NCBI RefSeq assembly: GCF_009828105.1
Contig: NZ_WTYQ01000002.1
Span: forward strand, 682,001 to 746,000
DNA length: 64,000 bases
Direction: 5' to 3'
From: Altericroceibacterium indicum
GTDB taxonomy: Bacteria > Pseudomonadota > Alphaproteobacteria > Sphingomonadales > Sphingomonadaceae
Position numbers and translations under genes: made by a program. Positions 17,916 to 26,788 of the stretch are shown in pieces (within the stretch, counting starts at the first letter, position 1; every line of letters starts with the position of its first letter). The notes beneath the pieces are model-generated. The model was not told the origin of the DNA. It saw only the letters and a list, made by a program, of their open reading frames with translations, and did no database searches.

Positions 17916-18281
17916 TCATTCCTCTCTAACTTCGTGAGGCTTCAGCGACCCTTCTCAGGTGTAGCCACCACCGCTCTCACACACCGCAAAAGCTCTGTCA
18001 TTCGTCACGGTTGCTCGAATTAGATAAGGTGCCACCATGGGATAGTCAGCCCTAAAATTGCTATCTCTTATAAATATTCCAAATTTAGCGTGTTTTTTCA
18101 CATCCAAGAATAAAACCACGGAAAAACGGGGTGTCGGAGTGTATCAGAGCGTATCAAATCAGGGCATCCGCCTTGCTAATGCGAATCCATCGCATTACCT
18201 CTTGCCTCAAGGCACCGTGCAATCGCACCTCCGGCACAAATAGAGTCTGTGCCATGCCATAACATTATAAAGGGATAATTT
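17916..18281. other. Divergent intergenic region with an inverted repeat
   Basis: This 366-base region separates the aldehyde dehydrogenase gene from the siderophore-interacting protein gene. I see no gene. It holds two GTATCA words ten bases apart near 18141-18160 and the perfect inverted repeat at 18177-18197. Confidence 0.5.
18177..18197. promoter_or_regulatory. Perfect inverted repeat upstream of the siderophore-interacting protein gene
   Basis: The arms TAATGCGA and TCGCATTA flank a 5-base spacer, 84 bases before the start at 18282. Size and symmetry fit an operator such as a Fur-type or other dimeric repressor site. The identity of the regulator is a guess from the downstream iron-related gene. 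Confidence 0.45.
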
Positions 18282-19049
18282 ATGCCCCAGGGACGCCCTG
18301 CTCCAAGACAATTGGAAGTTCTCTCAAAGACAAAGATCACACCCAACATGCTCCGCGTCACCATCGGGGGAGAAGGCCTTGAAGGCTTTCCCGATGGGCA
18401 GGAAGGCGGATATGTCAAACTGAGGCTTACGCCCGCACCCGGATCGGAAAAGCCAGTTGTACGGACTTATACTATCCGCGCTCAGCGGGCTGACGCGCTG
18501 GATATTGATTTCGTCATGCATGATGTCGCAGGCCATGCCGGGCCAGCAACCGAATGGGCACTGAGCGCCTCGGTTGGTGATACTATTATGGTGGGCGGCC
18601 CCGGTCCGGCCAAACCACTACCCCCCGGTTACGATCATTATGTCATCACGGGTGACATGTCGGCCCTTCCGGCGATCAGCGTGAATCTGGAGCGGCTGCC
18701 CGATGATGCCAAAGGAATGGCCATTCTTGAAATTCAGCATGAGGATGACAAGCAGGACATCGCCCACCCCGAAGGCGTGACCCTTCATTGGGTGGTCAAC
18801 CCCGCCCCCGGCGAGCACCCTGACTTGCTACTAAACACCCTGCAGCAACAGGGCTGGCCCGAAGGTTCGGTCTATGCCTGGACTGCGAGCGAATTCACCT
18901 CCATGCGTGAGCTACGCAGCTACTTCGTGGCAGAGAAACAACTACCACGCGAAGCACTCTACTTTTCCAGCTACTGGAAGAAAGGTGCCAACGAAGATTC
19001 GCACAAAGGCATCAAGCGCGAATATATGCAAAGCATCAGCGACGACTGA
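18282..19049 (+). CDS. Siderophore-interacting protein (ViuB/SIP family flavoreductase)
   Basis: This 255-residue protein of the ferredoxin-reductase fold is typical of cytosolic ferric-siderophore reductases. VVRTYTIRAQ is the FAD-binding motif, GDMSALPAI sits in the NAD(P)H-binding half, and YFSSYWKKGANEDSHKG is the C-terminal signature of the SIP family. It would reduce Fe(III) in siderophore or other iron chelates with NAD(P)H. No receptor or siderophore synthesis gene is adjacent. The inverted repeat upstream suggests regulated expression. Confidence 0.85.
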   Translation: MPQGRPAPRQLEVLSKTKITPNMLRVTIGGEGLEGFPDGQEGGYVKLRLTPAPGSEKPVVRTYTIRAQRADALDIDFVMHDVAGHAGPATEWALSASVGDTIMVGGPGPAKPLPPGYDHYVITGDMSALPAISVNLERLPDDAKGMAILEIQHEDDKQDIAHPEGVTLHWVVNPAPGEHPDLLLNTLQQQGWPEGSVYAWTASEFTSMRELRSYFVAEKQLPREALYFSSYWKKGANEDSHKGIKREYMQSISDD

Positions 19050-19190
19050 ACTACTCACCATCAAATAGCCGAAAAGTTCAGCTTTACCATTGCCTCTTCC
19101 TCATCATTTACAAGACCGCTTCCCATTGAGACGATTCTACAATAACATTCAGCAATCACATCTATTAATATTACTGGGACGTAAGGATTA

Positions 19191-20420
19191 ATGGGGGGGC
19201 GGGTTTTCGCCGTGAATTTTATGGTTGATATCGGTTTCGCACAGGCGGGCATCTTCGTGGTGCTTGCGACCCTCTGCATGGCTGTTTTTTATGTTTTACG
19301 CAGTCATAAAAGAGTGCTGGGGTGGCTCTTTTTAGCGATGGTTCTCTGTTTTATAGAAACGCTGGCCCTCACCGTGGCTCAGTCTTCTACAGACTATATC
19401 GCTTTCATCATCATTCTGCTTGGAGGAGCCGTTTTCTGCATCAACTTTTCTATCTCAGCATTGTTGAATGACAATCGGCAATATTATTGGGTTGATGCCT
19501 TCAATTTATCACTTCTGGCCTTATCCATTGCGATATTATATACACCAACGCCCTACATTCTCCAGAATATCCCTTTCCAACTCGCTTGCGCTTTAGGCAT
19601 CTGGAAAAGCACCTATCTGCTCGCCACCGTTTCTGAAGCAAAATGGCAGAATTTATTTCTAGCTTCTTCATTATTCGGCATAGGAGCAATCTTTTTCATA
19701 AGAGCAAGCGTTTACCCTTTTATATTTCCAATTAATTCAAAATATTACGAAGTCGTCAATTCAGCAGCTGCCAACAAGCTAGTTGTAACAATTTTATGTT
19801 TTGCAATGATTACCGTATTGACGATCGTCAGCCGGGTTATCACCGAAGTGATTACAGAACACCGGACGAACGCGGAAAGAGATCTGCTTACAGGCCTGTT
19901 AAACCGGGCTGCATTTGATAAAATCGCGTCTGAAGAAAGTAAGTCAGGCGATGCACTTATCCTATGCGATCTGGATCACTTCAAACAGGTTAACGATCAG
20001 TTTGGCCATCTGGCAGGCGATGAAGTCCTGCGTAATTTCGCAAGCATATTGCAGGGCACAGGTTATATGGCTGGAAGATTTGGTGGCGAAGAGTTCGCTC
20101 TGCTGATGCCAGGGCACAATGGAGGAAATGCAGCCGCTCTTGCGCAGAATATTCGCCGTCTCTTCATCGCCAGTGTCCATAAGGACATTCCCGATGACCA
20201 TATGGTTACGGCGAGCTTCGGGATCGCTATTTTCCACAAGGAAGAGACGCTGACAGAGGCCTTTCGTCGCGCTGATGAAAGCCTCTATCACGCCAAGAGA
20301 ACGGGGCGGAACCGCGTTGAAATCGCGCCTCCGCCAAGGTCACCTTTCTCTAGTCAGCCCGTTTGGTCACCGCTTGTTGGGGCGGCTCAACCTATCACTC
20401 ACACCGGCAGGCCAACGTAA
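19191..20420 (+). CDS. Membrane-bound diguanylate cyclase (GGDEF)
   Basis: This 409-residue protein has about six or seven membrane helices (to about residue 225) followed by one GGDEF domain. The active-site loop reads RFGGEEF and the metal/substrate segment is DLDHFKQVNDQFGH, so synthesis of c-di-GMP from two GTP is likely. The RxxD inhibitory site expected five residues before GGEEF is absent, implying no classical product inhibition. TAAGGA precedes the ATG at 19191. The first codons contain a run of seven G (19193-19199). The last 22 bases overlap the convergent pobA gene. Confidence 0.88.
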   Translation: MGGRVFAVNFMVDIGFAQAGIFVVLATLCMAVFYVLRSHKRVLGWLFLAMVLCFIETLALTVAQSSTDYIAFIIILLGGAVFCINFSISALLNDNRQYYWVDAFNLSLLALSIAILYTPTPYILQNIPFQLACALGIWKSTYLLATVSEAKWQNLFLASSLFGIGAIFFIRASVYPFIFPINSKYYEVVNSAAANKLVVTILCFAMITVLTIVSRVITEVITEHRTNAERDLLTGLLNRAAFDKIASEESKSGDALILCDLDHFKQVNDQFGHLAGDEVLRNFASILQGTGYMAGRFGGEEFALLMPGHNGGNAAALAQNIRRLFIASVHKDIPDDHMVTASFGIAIFHKEETLTEAFRRADESLYHAKRTGRNRVEIAPPPRSPFSSQPVWSPLVGAAQPITHTGRPT

Positions 20421-21568
20421 TTTTCGGCAATGCTGGTTTGCGCTGCCTTGCTCGACGCGATGTAATCCAGCTCAGCAATCTGCATAGCACGCTCAAACGG
20501 ACCATCTTCAGGAAAACGATGCAAGAGCTTGGTGAGAGACCAGCTAAACCGCTCCGACTTCCATACGCGGGCCAGCGCCTTGTCCGAATAGGCCGGAATG
20601 GCATCGGCATTGTTGCGCTTAAAGAAAGCGATGAGGGCATCAGCCGCATAATGCACATCAGATGCGGCAAGGTTCAGCCCCTTGGCACCTGTGGGGGGAA
20701 CGATATGCGCAGAATCTCCGCATAGCATCAAGCTGCCATGGCGCATTGGCGCAAAAACGTAGGACCGCAATGGGGCAATGCTCTTCTCGATGCTGGGCCC
20801 GCGCGTGATATGAGCGGCCGCATCAGGGCCAAGCCGTATAGCAAGCTCATCCCAGATCCGGTCATCCGACCAATCTTCGATTTTTTCTATCAGCGGCACA
20901 TCAACATAATAGCGGCTGCGCGTTTCGGATCGCATGGATGCCAGAGCAAAACCTCTTTCGTGATTGGCGTAGATCAATTCATGGTTGCAAGGCGGAACAT
21001 CCGCCAGAATACCGAGCCAGCCGAACGGATAGGCGCGTTCAAATTCCTTGCCGACTGTATTGGGAATGGCCTTCCGGCTTGGTCCGTGAAAACCATCGCA
21101 TCCCACGATGATCCGCGCATCAATACGGTGCTCAGCGCCATCTTTCTGGTACGTGACATAAGGCGCATCGCTTTCAATATCGAATAGCGCGGCATCCTTC
21201 GCCTCATAGATCACTTCAAGGCCGCGTTCTTCACGCGCATCCATCAGATCACGGGTGAGTTCTGTCTGGCCATAAACAACGACATGCTTGCCCGTCAGCC
21301 CGGCAATATCGATGTGAATCAGTCTTTCACCATCGGCAAGGTTAAAGCCATCATGCGGCAAGCCTTCGGCCTTCAGGCGCTGGTCCAGTCCCAGCCGCTC
21401 CATCAAAGAAACGGTGATCTGCTCCAGCACACCAGCCCGGATGCGGCCAAGGACGTAGTCAGGCGTTTGCCGCTCCAAAACCACACATTCGATACCTTCT
21501 GCACGCAGCATGTGGCCCAATAGCAAGCCAGCAGGACCAGCGCCGATAATGCAAACCTGTGTTTTCAT
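20399..21568 (-). CDS. pobA: 4-hydroxybenzoate 3-monooxygenase
   Basis: The ATG at 21568 gives 389 residues beginning MKTQVCIIGAGPAGLLLGH, which aligns with the start of Pseudomonas PobA (about 394 residues). A 12-residue upstream extension is possible but not needed. Diagnostic segments are the FAD site GAGPAG, RIRAGVLEQ, the DG motif IVGCDGFHGPSRKAIP, YPFGWLGILAD, and GDSAHIVPPTGAKGLNLAASD. The enzyme hydroxylates 4-hydroxybenzoate to protocatechuate with NADPH and O2. It completes a route from p-coumarate through FerA, FerB and an aldehyde dehydrogenase. It is divergent from a MarR gene with a palindrome between them. Confidence 0.96.
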   Translation of the reverse strand: MKTQVCIIGAGPAGLLLGHMLRAEGIECVVLERQTPDYVLGRIRAGVLEQITVSLMERLGLDQRLKAEGLPHDGFNLADGERLIHIDIAGLTGKHVVVYGQTELTRDLMDAREERGLEVIYEAKDAALFDIESDAPYVTYQKDGAEHRIDARIIVGCDGFHGPSRKAIPNTVGKEFERAYPFGWLGILADVPPCNHELIYANHERGFALASMRSETRSRYYVDVPLIEKIEDWSDDRIWDELAIRLGPDAAAHITRGPSIEKSIAPLRSYVFAPMRHGSLMLCGDSAHIVPPTGAKGLNLAASDVHYAADALIAFFKRNNADAIPAYSDKALARVWKSERFSWSLTKLLHRFPEDGPFERAMQIAELDYIASSKAAQTSIAENYVGLPV

Positions 21569-21672
21569 AAGTGATTTCGGGCGACGCCCGCTCCTATTCT
21601 CCAAAACTTCGCCAAGATATGCCGCAAGCAGGCCACATAGGACCTTGCCAGAACCAAAGCATTCTCCTTATT

Positions 21673-21687
21673 GTTATGTGACATAAC
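21673..21687. promoter_or_regulatory. Palindromic operator candidate between pobA and a MarR gene
   Basis: GTTATGT and ACATAAC form a perfect 7-1-7 palindrome in the 220-base divergent region. The word ATTGTTATGT (21670-21679) overlapping it also occurs in the fer promoter region at 9379-9388. A MarR-type operator for the adjacent regulator is inferred. Confidence 0.6.
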
Positions 21688-21789
21688 GGATATCTCACAG
21701 GCTCGCAAGCGAGGGATTTGGCAAAAAGCATCACTGTCGTTACGAACTGCGTCGAAAGGGGAAAGACCATCGCGAACAGCCGTAGCTCC

Positions 21790-22248
21790 ATGCCTGAGCC
21801 CAGCACTGATGCTGGCACGGAAACACTATCCTTCGGGCCGTTGGAAAATTTGTTCGGCTATCAATTGCGCCGTGCATGGACAATTTTGCGCAAGGACTTC
21901 ACTGCTTCGGTAGAGGGTTTAGGTGTCCGTCACCTTTCCTTCAGCCTGCTGTCTCTGATCTCGGATAACCCTGGAATCAATCAGGGCAAAGCTGGAGAAA
22001 TGCTGGACATTCAGCGCCCCAACATGGTCAGCCTCATCAATGAGATGAATGAACGCGGATGGGTGGAGCGCCGAACTGACTTGCAAGACCGGCGCGCATT
22101 ATCACTTTATCTAACAGAAGAGGGACAGCGCATTCTGGCAGAGAGTTTCAACCGGATCGAAGCGCATGAAGAAGTTCTGCTCGGCCAGTTAAGCAGCGCG
22201 GAAAAAGACCAGCTCTTCGACATGCTGAAAAGGATTTCCGCTTCCTGA
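21790..22248 (+). CDS. MarR-family regulator divergent from pobA
   Basis: The ATG at 21790 gives 152 residues starting MPEPSTDAGTET; an upstream TTG at 21718 has a poorly placed ribosome-binding site. The fold is MarR: FSLLSLISDNPGINQGKAGE leads into the recognition helix IQRPNMVSLINEMNERGWVER, the wing DRRALSLYLTEEG and a dimerisation helix. By position it probably controls pobA in response to 4-hydroxybenzoate or a related aromatic compound. In other bacteria pobA is controlled by IclR- or AraC-type PobR, so a MarR regulator here would be a replacement. The ligand is unknown. Confidence 0.75.
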   Translation: MPEPSTDAGTETLSFGPLENLFGYQLRRAWTILRKDFTASVEGLGVRHLSFSLLSLISDNPGINQGKAGEMLDIQRPNMVSLINEMNERGWVERRTDLQDRRALSLYLTEEGQRILAESFNRIEAHEEVLLGQLSSAEKDQLFDMLKRISAS

Positions 22249-22268
22249 CAGGCCATTTCCCGGCGATG

Positions 22269-22856
22269 TCAGATGGCCGACTTGCTTTTTTCCAAGCTCA
22301 CAACAAAGCGGTTCAACACCTTGGCGCCGAGTTCCAGTTCTTCCTTTGTGAATTCGCTCAGCACTTCTTCACGCTTGGGGTCGAGAATAGCCTGCGCCTG
22401 ATTAAACAGCGTAATGCCTTGCTCAGTCGCAGAAATAAGGCGCGAGCGCCGGTCAGCAGGGTCAACTTTTCGTACAATCATGCCATCCTTTTCCAGCTCG
22501 TTCAAAGTCCGGATAAGGGTAGGCCATTGCACGGCCATGCGGTAAGACAGGTCGAGGGTCGCAATGGGACCTTCGGAAAATATGATAGCGGCCAAAGTTT
22601 GCCAGCGCGCGCGCGATTGTCCATCGTCGTCACGCAACAATTCATCTACAAGATTAAGCCAGCGCCGTGCGCCCTTCACCATGTGATGGGTAAACAGGAA
22701 CTCACTTTCTGCGCGCGAAGCAGATTTATAGAACTTATCAAAATTAAGCGCCCACTCTTCAAAATCTGGCTGACTTTTACTAGCCACTATCTGCTTCCCC
22801 CGACTCTGAAAATGCGAAGCATGCTCCTTAACAAGCAACCCTTTACGTCTTCGCAC
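22269..22856 (-). CDS. MarR-family regulator
   Basis: The longest frame gives 195 residues. A GTG at 22787, after GGGGG, would give about 172 and is a reasonable alternative. The winged helix includes LDLSYRMAVQWPTLIRTLNELEKDGMIVRKV and the wing ADRRSRLISATEQG. It is convergent with the pobA-linked MarR gene, with a GGCCAT/ATGGCC stem (22251-22278) across the junction. Its own upstream region is AT-rich with no divergent partner. The target is unknown; location suggests an aromatic-acid function. Confidence 0.75.
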   Translation of the reverse strand: MRRRKGLLVKEHASHFQSRGKQIVASKSQPDFEEWALNFDKFYKSASRAESEFLFTHHMVKGARRWLNLVDELLRDDDGQSRARWQTLAAIIFSEGPIATLDLSYRMAVQWPTLIRTLNELEKDGMIVRKVDPADRRSRLISATEQGITLFNQAQAILDPKREEVLSEFTKEELELGAKVLNRFVVSLEKSKSAI

Positions 22857-23015
22857 TCAAAAACTCACAATGCCGCCCATTCATCACAACTAGAATGCGC
22901 TGTTTATTAGCGGCGGGCGCAATCATTAAGCGAAATTAAACCATATTTACACTAATTTTATTCACTAAAGCATACTCACCCCCCGTAGTTCCCGATTTCA
23001 AGCCTGAAGTGGGCA

Positions 23016-23050
23016 TAAAAAATCCGGCGGTGCCTATTGGCACCACCGGA
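23016..23050 (-). terminator. Terminator of the carbonic anhydrase/SulP operon
   Basis: On the minus strand the stem TCCGG-GGTGCC/GGCACC-CCGGA (one mismatch, TATT/AATA loop) is followed by a run of six T. It lies 66 bases after the SulP stop. Confidence 0.85.
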
Positions 23051-23115
23051 CAAGAAGCGGAGGGGGAGTAAAGGGTTAGGAAGAAGCAGGGGACCTCTTC
23101 CAACCCCTCCGGCTA

Positions 23116-24642
23116 TCAGGCTAAAGCGTTGGCTATCCTGTCGTGACGGTTGCTCCCGCCTCGTTCAACTTCAATATCCATGCCCTTGTTCTTGCGCCGC
23201 ACGAGCGCTTCACAGAACAATTCTGAAATGGTGTGGTCGACAAAGTCGAGCTGTGAGAGATTCAACCGGATGCGGCCTTTATTGGGAAGCCGGTCCAGCA
23301 GGCTGGCGATCTTGCCGATAGAAATGGCTGTCGCTTTGCCTTCCAGCGCGATTTCATGGTCATCATCAGAATGGCGGCGTTCCTCGATCTTGAGGCGCAT
23401 CTTGCGGAACTGCGGCAACAATTCGATCAGCGTCATCAAAAGACCTGCCACAACACCCGTGAGCAAATCCACAGTAACCACCAGCGTGAAGGTCACCGCC
23501 CAGATGAGAGCCGGAAGCGGACCGTAATGGGCGAAGAGATGACGAACATCGTCAACTTTTACCAATTTGATACCGGTCATCACCAGAACACCGCCCAGAG
23601 CCGCAGTCGGCACTTCAGCCAGAATGAAGGGCAGCAACACGACGAAGCCCAAAATCCAAATCCCGTGCAGGATGGTGGACAGGCGTGTCATTGCACCAGC
23701 CTGCACATTGGCAGAGCTACGCACGATAACCCCGGTCATCGGCAGAGCACCGACCATACCGCACAGAAAGTTACCGATACCCTGTGCGCTCAATTCCTTG
23801 TTGAACTTGGACTGCACACGGTCCTGCATCCGATCCACAGCAGCCGCTGAGAGCAGAGTTTCTGCGCTGGCGATAAAGGCAAATGCAAAGGCCAGGCCGA
23901 TCAAAGCCGGATCAGACAGCATTGAGACGCTCTCAACGCTCGGCAAAGTCAGTCCACTGGCGATGTTCTCTGGCAGGCTGATGCGCTGAATGGCAAGATT
24001 GCCAGCCATCGCCACACCCGTACCGACAACCACACCGACCAGCGCGCCGGGGATCATCTTCAGACTAGCAGGCTTAAATTTGTCCCAGCCGACCATCGTG
24101 GCGATAGTAGCCAGGCCGACGATGAGCGCGGAAATCGCATCATCCTGAAGGCCCATGAAGGCCCCCGGAATAGCGGCCAGGTTAGACAGACCATCGCTGC
24201 GCGGCGTATCATCAATCAGCACATGAATCTGCTGTAATACGATCATCGCGCCAATGCCGGCCAGCATACCATGTACCACCGCCGGGGAAACTCCGCGGAA
24301 GAACTGGCCAAGCCGCAAGGCACCGCCAGCAAATTGCAAAATACCGGCAAGCAACAAAACCGGCCCAAGCGCGGCGATGCCGTGCCGTTGGACCATGTCG
24401 AACACCAGCACAGCGAGGCCAGCGGCAGGGCCGCTGACCTGAAGCGGTGAACCGGCAAAAGAACCTACGACGATCCCACCGATGATACCCGTCACCAGAC
24501 CCAGTTCCGGTGGAACGCCGGATGCGATGGCGATACCGAGGCACAAGGGCATGGCAACCAGAAACACGACGAATGACGCCGCGAAATCACGGCCAAACGT
24601 GCCCTTGCCCTGCTCCGAAGAGAAAAGCTTCAATGGTGGCAT
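23116..24642 (-). CDS. SulP-family anion transporter, probable bicarbonate transporter
   Basis: This 508-residue protein has a SulP membrane domain of about 10-14 helices (VSGPAAGLAVLVFDMVQ is the conserved early segment) and a C-terminal STAS domain (about 400-490). SulP proteins move sulfate, bicarbonate or other anions. Here the gene starts only two bases after the stop of a carbonic anhydrase gene, so bicarbonate uptake is the likely role, as in BicA. The pairing would supply bicarbonate to carboxylases or help pH balance. Substrate choice is inferred from context alone. Confidence 0.85.
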   Translation of the reverse strand: MPPLKLFSSEQGKGTFGRDFAASFVVFLVAMPLCLGIAIASGVPPELGLVTGIIGGIVVGSFAGSPLQVSGPAAGLAVLVFDMVQRHGIAALGPVLLLAGILQFAGGALRLGQFFRGVSPAVVHGMLAGIGAMIVLQQIHVLIDDTPRSDGLSNLAAIPGAFMGLQDDAISALIVGLATIATMVGWDKFKPASLKMIPGALVGVVVGTGVAMAGNLAIQRISLPENIASGLTLPSVESVSMLSDPALIGLAFAFAFIASAETLLSAAAVDRMQDRVQSKFNKELSAQGIGNFLCGMVGALPMTGVIVRSSANVQAGAMTRLSTILHGIWILGFVVLLPFILAEVPTAALGGVLVMTGIKLVKVDDVRHLFAHYGPLPALIWAVTFTLVVTVDLLTGVVAGLLMTLIELLPQFRKMRLKIEERRHSDDDHEIALEGKATAISIGKIASLLDRLPNKGRIRLNLSQLDFVDHTISELFCEALVRRKNKGMDIEVERGGSNRHDRIANALA

Positions 24643-24644
24643 AA

Positions 24645-25328
24645 TCAGGCAGCCTTCACGATGCGGGAAACAGAACGGGGCTTGCGGGCAGGCACTGCGA
24701 CCGGCAGATCATCCGGATTGTTCGTGTCGCGGAACTCACCATTGGAATCGAGCGCCTTGATCGTGCCGGATTCAATATCGAAGAACCAACCGTGGAGGCT
24801 CAGCTTGCCTGCAGCGAGACCGGCTGCAACGGCAGGATGGTTCTGCAGGTGAACGAGCTGAATAGCCACATTCTCAAGCACCATGGCCTGTACCTGCTCA
24901 TCATGGTCAAGGTGACCATAGCAGGTACGGACAACTTCATGCGCTGGCTCGGCGTGTGACAGCCAAGCTTTCACATTGGGCATGGTTTCGAGCGCTTCAG
25001 GGTTGAAGAACGCCTTCATTGCTCCGCAATCGGAGTGACCGCAGATAATGATCTCGCTGACACCCAAAGCCACCACAGCATATTCAACAGCCGAGGAAAC
25101 ACCGCCGTTCTTCATGGCAAAGGGAGGAACGATATTGCCGGCATTACGGCAGACAAACAGTTCACCCGGGCCTGACTGGGTAATCAATTCAGGTACAACG
25201 CGAGAGTCAGCACAGCTAATCATCAAGGTTTTCGGTTTTTGCCCGTCACGGGCAAGGGCCTGAAACAGATCGCGCTGCTGAGGAAAGACATCGCCCTGAA
25301 AGCGAGCAACACCACCAATGATCTCCAT
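24645..25328 (-). CDS. Beta-class carbonic anhydrase
   Basis: The ATG at 25328 is favoured by TGGAG six bases upstream and gives 227 residues; an ATG at 25340 would add four. Zinc ligands are in CADSR (Cys, with the Asp-Arg dyad) and HSDCGA (His and Cys). LFVCRNAGNIVPP is also typical. The enzyme interconverts CO2 and bicarbonate in the cytosol. It forms a tight operon with the SulP transporter (two-base gap) that ends at the terminator at 23016-23050. Confidence 0.95.
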   Translation of the reverse strand: MEIIGGVARFQGDVFPQQRDLFQALARDGQKPKTLMISCADSRVVPELITQSGPGELFVCRNAGNIVPPFAMKNGGVSSAVEYAVVALGVSEIIICGHSDCGAMKAFFNPEALETMPNVKAWLSHAEPAHEVVRTCYGHLDHDEQVQAMVLENVAIQLVHLQNHPAVAAGLAAGKLSLHGWFFDIESGTIKALDSNGEFRDTNNPDDLPVAVPARKPRSVSRIVKAA

Positions 25329-25402
25329 CTTCAACTCCATTTATAAGCCCATTGCAGGCGTTTGTGATGAAGGAGGTAGGAGGTCGACGTTGCTGCAACG
25401 CA

Positions 25403-26788
25403 TCAAAATCGTAACAAAATATTTCCGCTCTTTTTTTTCTGATTTCGGGAAAATGATCCGCCCTCAACGGGTAATGAAATCCTCGCAATCAAGCCGTTTT
25501 CTACGTTCTCCAGAACCAGCACACCACCATGTTGGGATATGATCTGGTCAACAACGGCAAGGCCCAACCCCAAGCCTTTTGTATCCCGCGCGCGCGCCGA
25601 ATCAGCGCGAAAGAAGGGTTGTGTAACAAGCGGCAACATATCCTGGGCAATGCCCGGCCCGCGATCCCTGACTTCAATCACCGCCTGCTCGCCCTCTGGA
25701 AAATAACGGATTTCGGCACGCTCACCATATTTCACCGCATTTTCGACGAGATTGGTGATTGCCCGGCCCAAGGCGCTGATCTGAATCACTGCTTCCAACC
25801 GTGCGGGTCCTTCCCAGCGGACATCATGGCCGGCTTCCTCCGCATTTTCCGCGATCGTTTGCACCAGAGCGGCCAGATTGGTACGCGTTGGCGGGTCATT
25901 GCGCGTACCGTCACCACCCCCAAGATATTCAAGCAATGAATCGAGCATCGCCTGCATCTCTTCAACATCCGCACGCATCGCTTCCGGGTCTTCCGGGCGC
26001 ATCCGCCCATGCAGGCGAAGCTTTAAGCGAGAAAGCGGTGTGCGAAGATCGTGGCTCACGGCGAGCAAAGCCTGTGTTCGGCTCTCGAGCAATTCCTCAA
26101 TCCGTTCCTGCATCGCATTAAAAGCTTCCGCCAATCGGCGTAATTCCTGCGGTCCGCTGGCTTCGATAATGATGCGCTGCTCCGCAAATCCGATACTATC
26201 GGTTGCCGATGCCAGCGCACGCAGCGGCGCGCCCATGGTTCTCACCAGCAATGCCGCCACCAGCAGGACTGCGCCCGCCAGAAACAACAGAGATATCACC
26301 CAATTGAGCGGCGCGCGCCAGATGCTGATCGCTTCGCGCGAATGGAAATAGACCCAACTGCCATCTTCCAATTGTAATGCACCGACCAGCCGGTTGGGCA
26401 TCTCACCATTGATCGACGGGGTAATTCCCAGCCGCAACACCCGCCCTTGCAAAGATGGCTCCCATGAGATGATTTCCTGCTGCGCAGCGTTGGATATGCG
26501 CGTTTCATTCAGGTCTGCAGGTGCACTGTCATGCAGAGCAAAACGGACGTGTCGGGTGGAAAGACTCGGCGCGACATAGGGGCGGTTGCGTTCCGGCGTG
26601 AGCCTCAGAACCCGGTCGGCTACCACCAATTGTTCTGCCACGCGGTGCGCCTGACCACTGCGCAAAAGCAGACGCTCAGCTTCACCGAATAAAAGCAGCG
26701 TTCCGGCAAATTCAACCAGGATAGCCGCAAGCAGGACAATCATCACTCGCCCTGTCAGCCCCTTTGGCCAGAGGCGGATTCGTCTCAT
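25403..26788 (-). CDS. Membrane sensor histidine kinase (EnvZ type)
   Basis: This 461-residue kinase has two membrane helices (about 14-34 and 162-182) enclosing a periplasmic domain of about 125 residues. HAMP (about 183-235), a dimerisation domain with His246 in AVSHDLRTPLSRL and a complete ATPase domain follow: NLVENAVKY (N box), DRGPGI (G1) and GLGLGLAVV (G2). It is intact, unlike the kinase-like proteins at 34.5-38 kb. It overlaps the upstream response-regulator gene by 4 bases (ATGA). It resembles EnvZ-like osmosensing or envelope kinases, but the signal is unknown. Confidence 0.9.
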   Translation of the reverse strand: MRRIRLWPKGLTGRVMIVLLAAILVEFAGTLLLFGEAERLLLRSGQAHRVAEQLVVADRVLRLTPERNRPYVAPSLSTRHVRFALHDSAPADLNETRISNAAQQEIISWEPSLQGRVLRLGITPSINGEMPNRLVGALQLEDGSWVYFHSREAISIWRAPLNWVISLLFLAGAVLLVAALLVRTMGAPLRALASATDSIGFAEQRIIIEASGPQELRRLAEAFNAMQERIEELLESRTQALLAVSHDLRTPLSRLKLRLHGRMRPEDPEAMRADVEEMQAMLDSLLEYLGGGDGTRNDPPTRTNLAALVQTIAENAEEAGHDVRWEGPARLEAVIQISALGRAITNLVENAVKYGERAEIRYFPEGEQAVIEVRDRGPGIAQDMLPLVTQPFFRADSARARDTKGLGLGLAVVDQIISQHGGVLVLENVENGLIARISLPVEGGSFSRNQKKKSGNILLRF

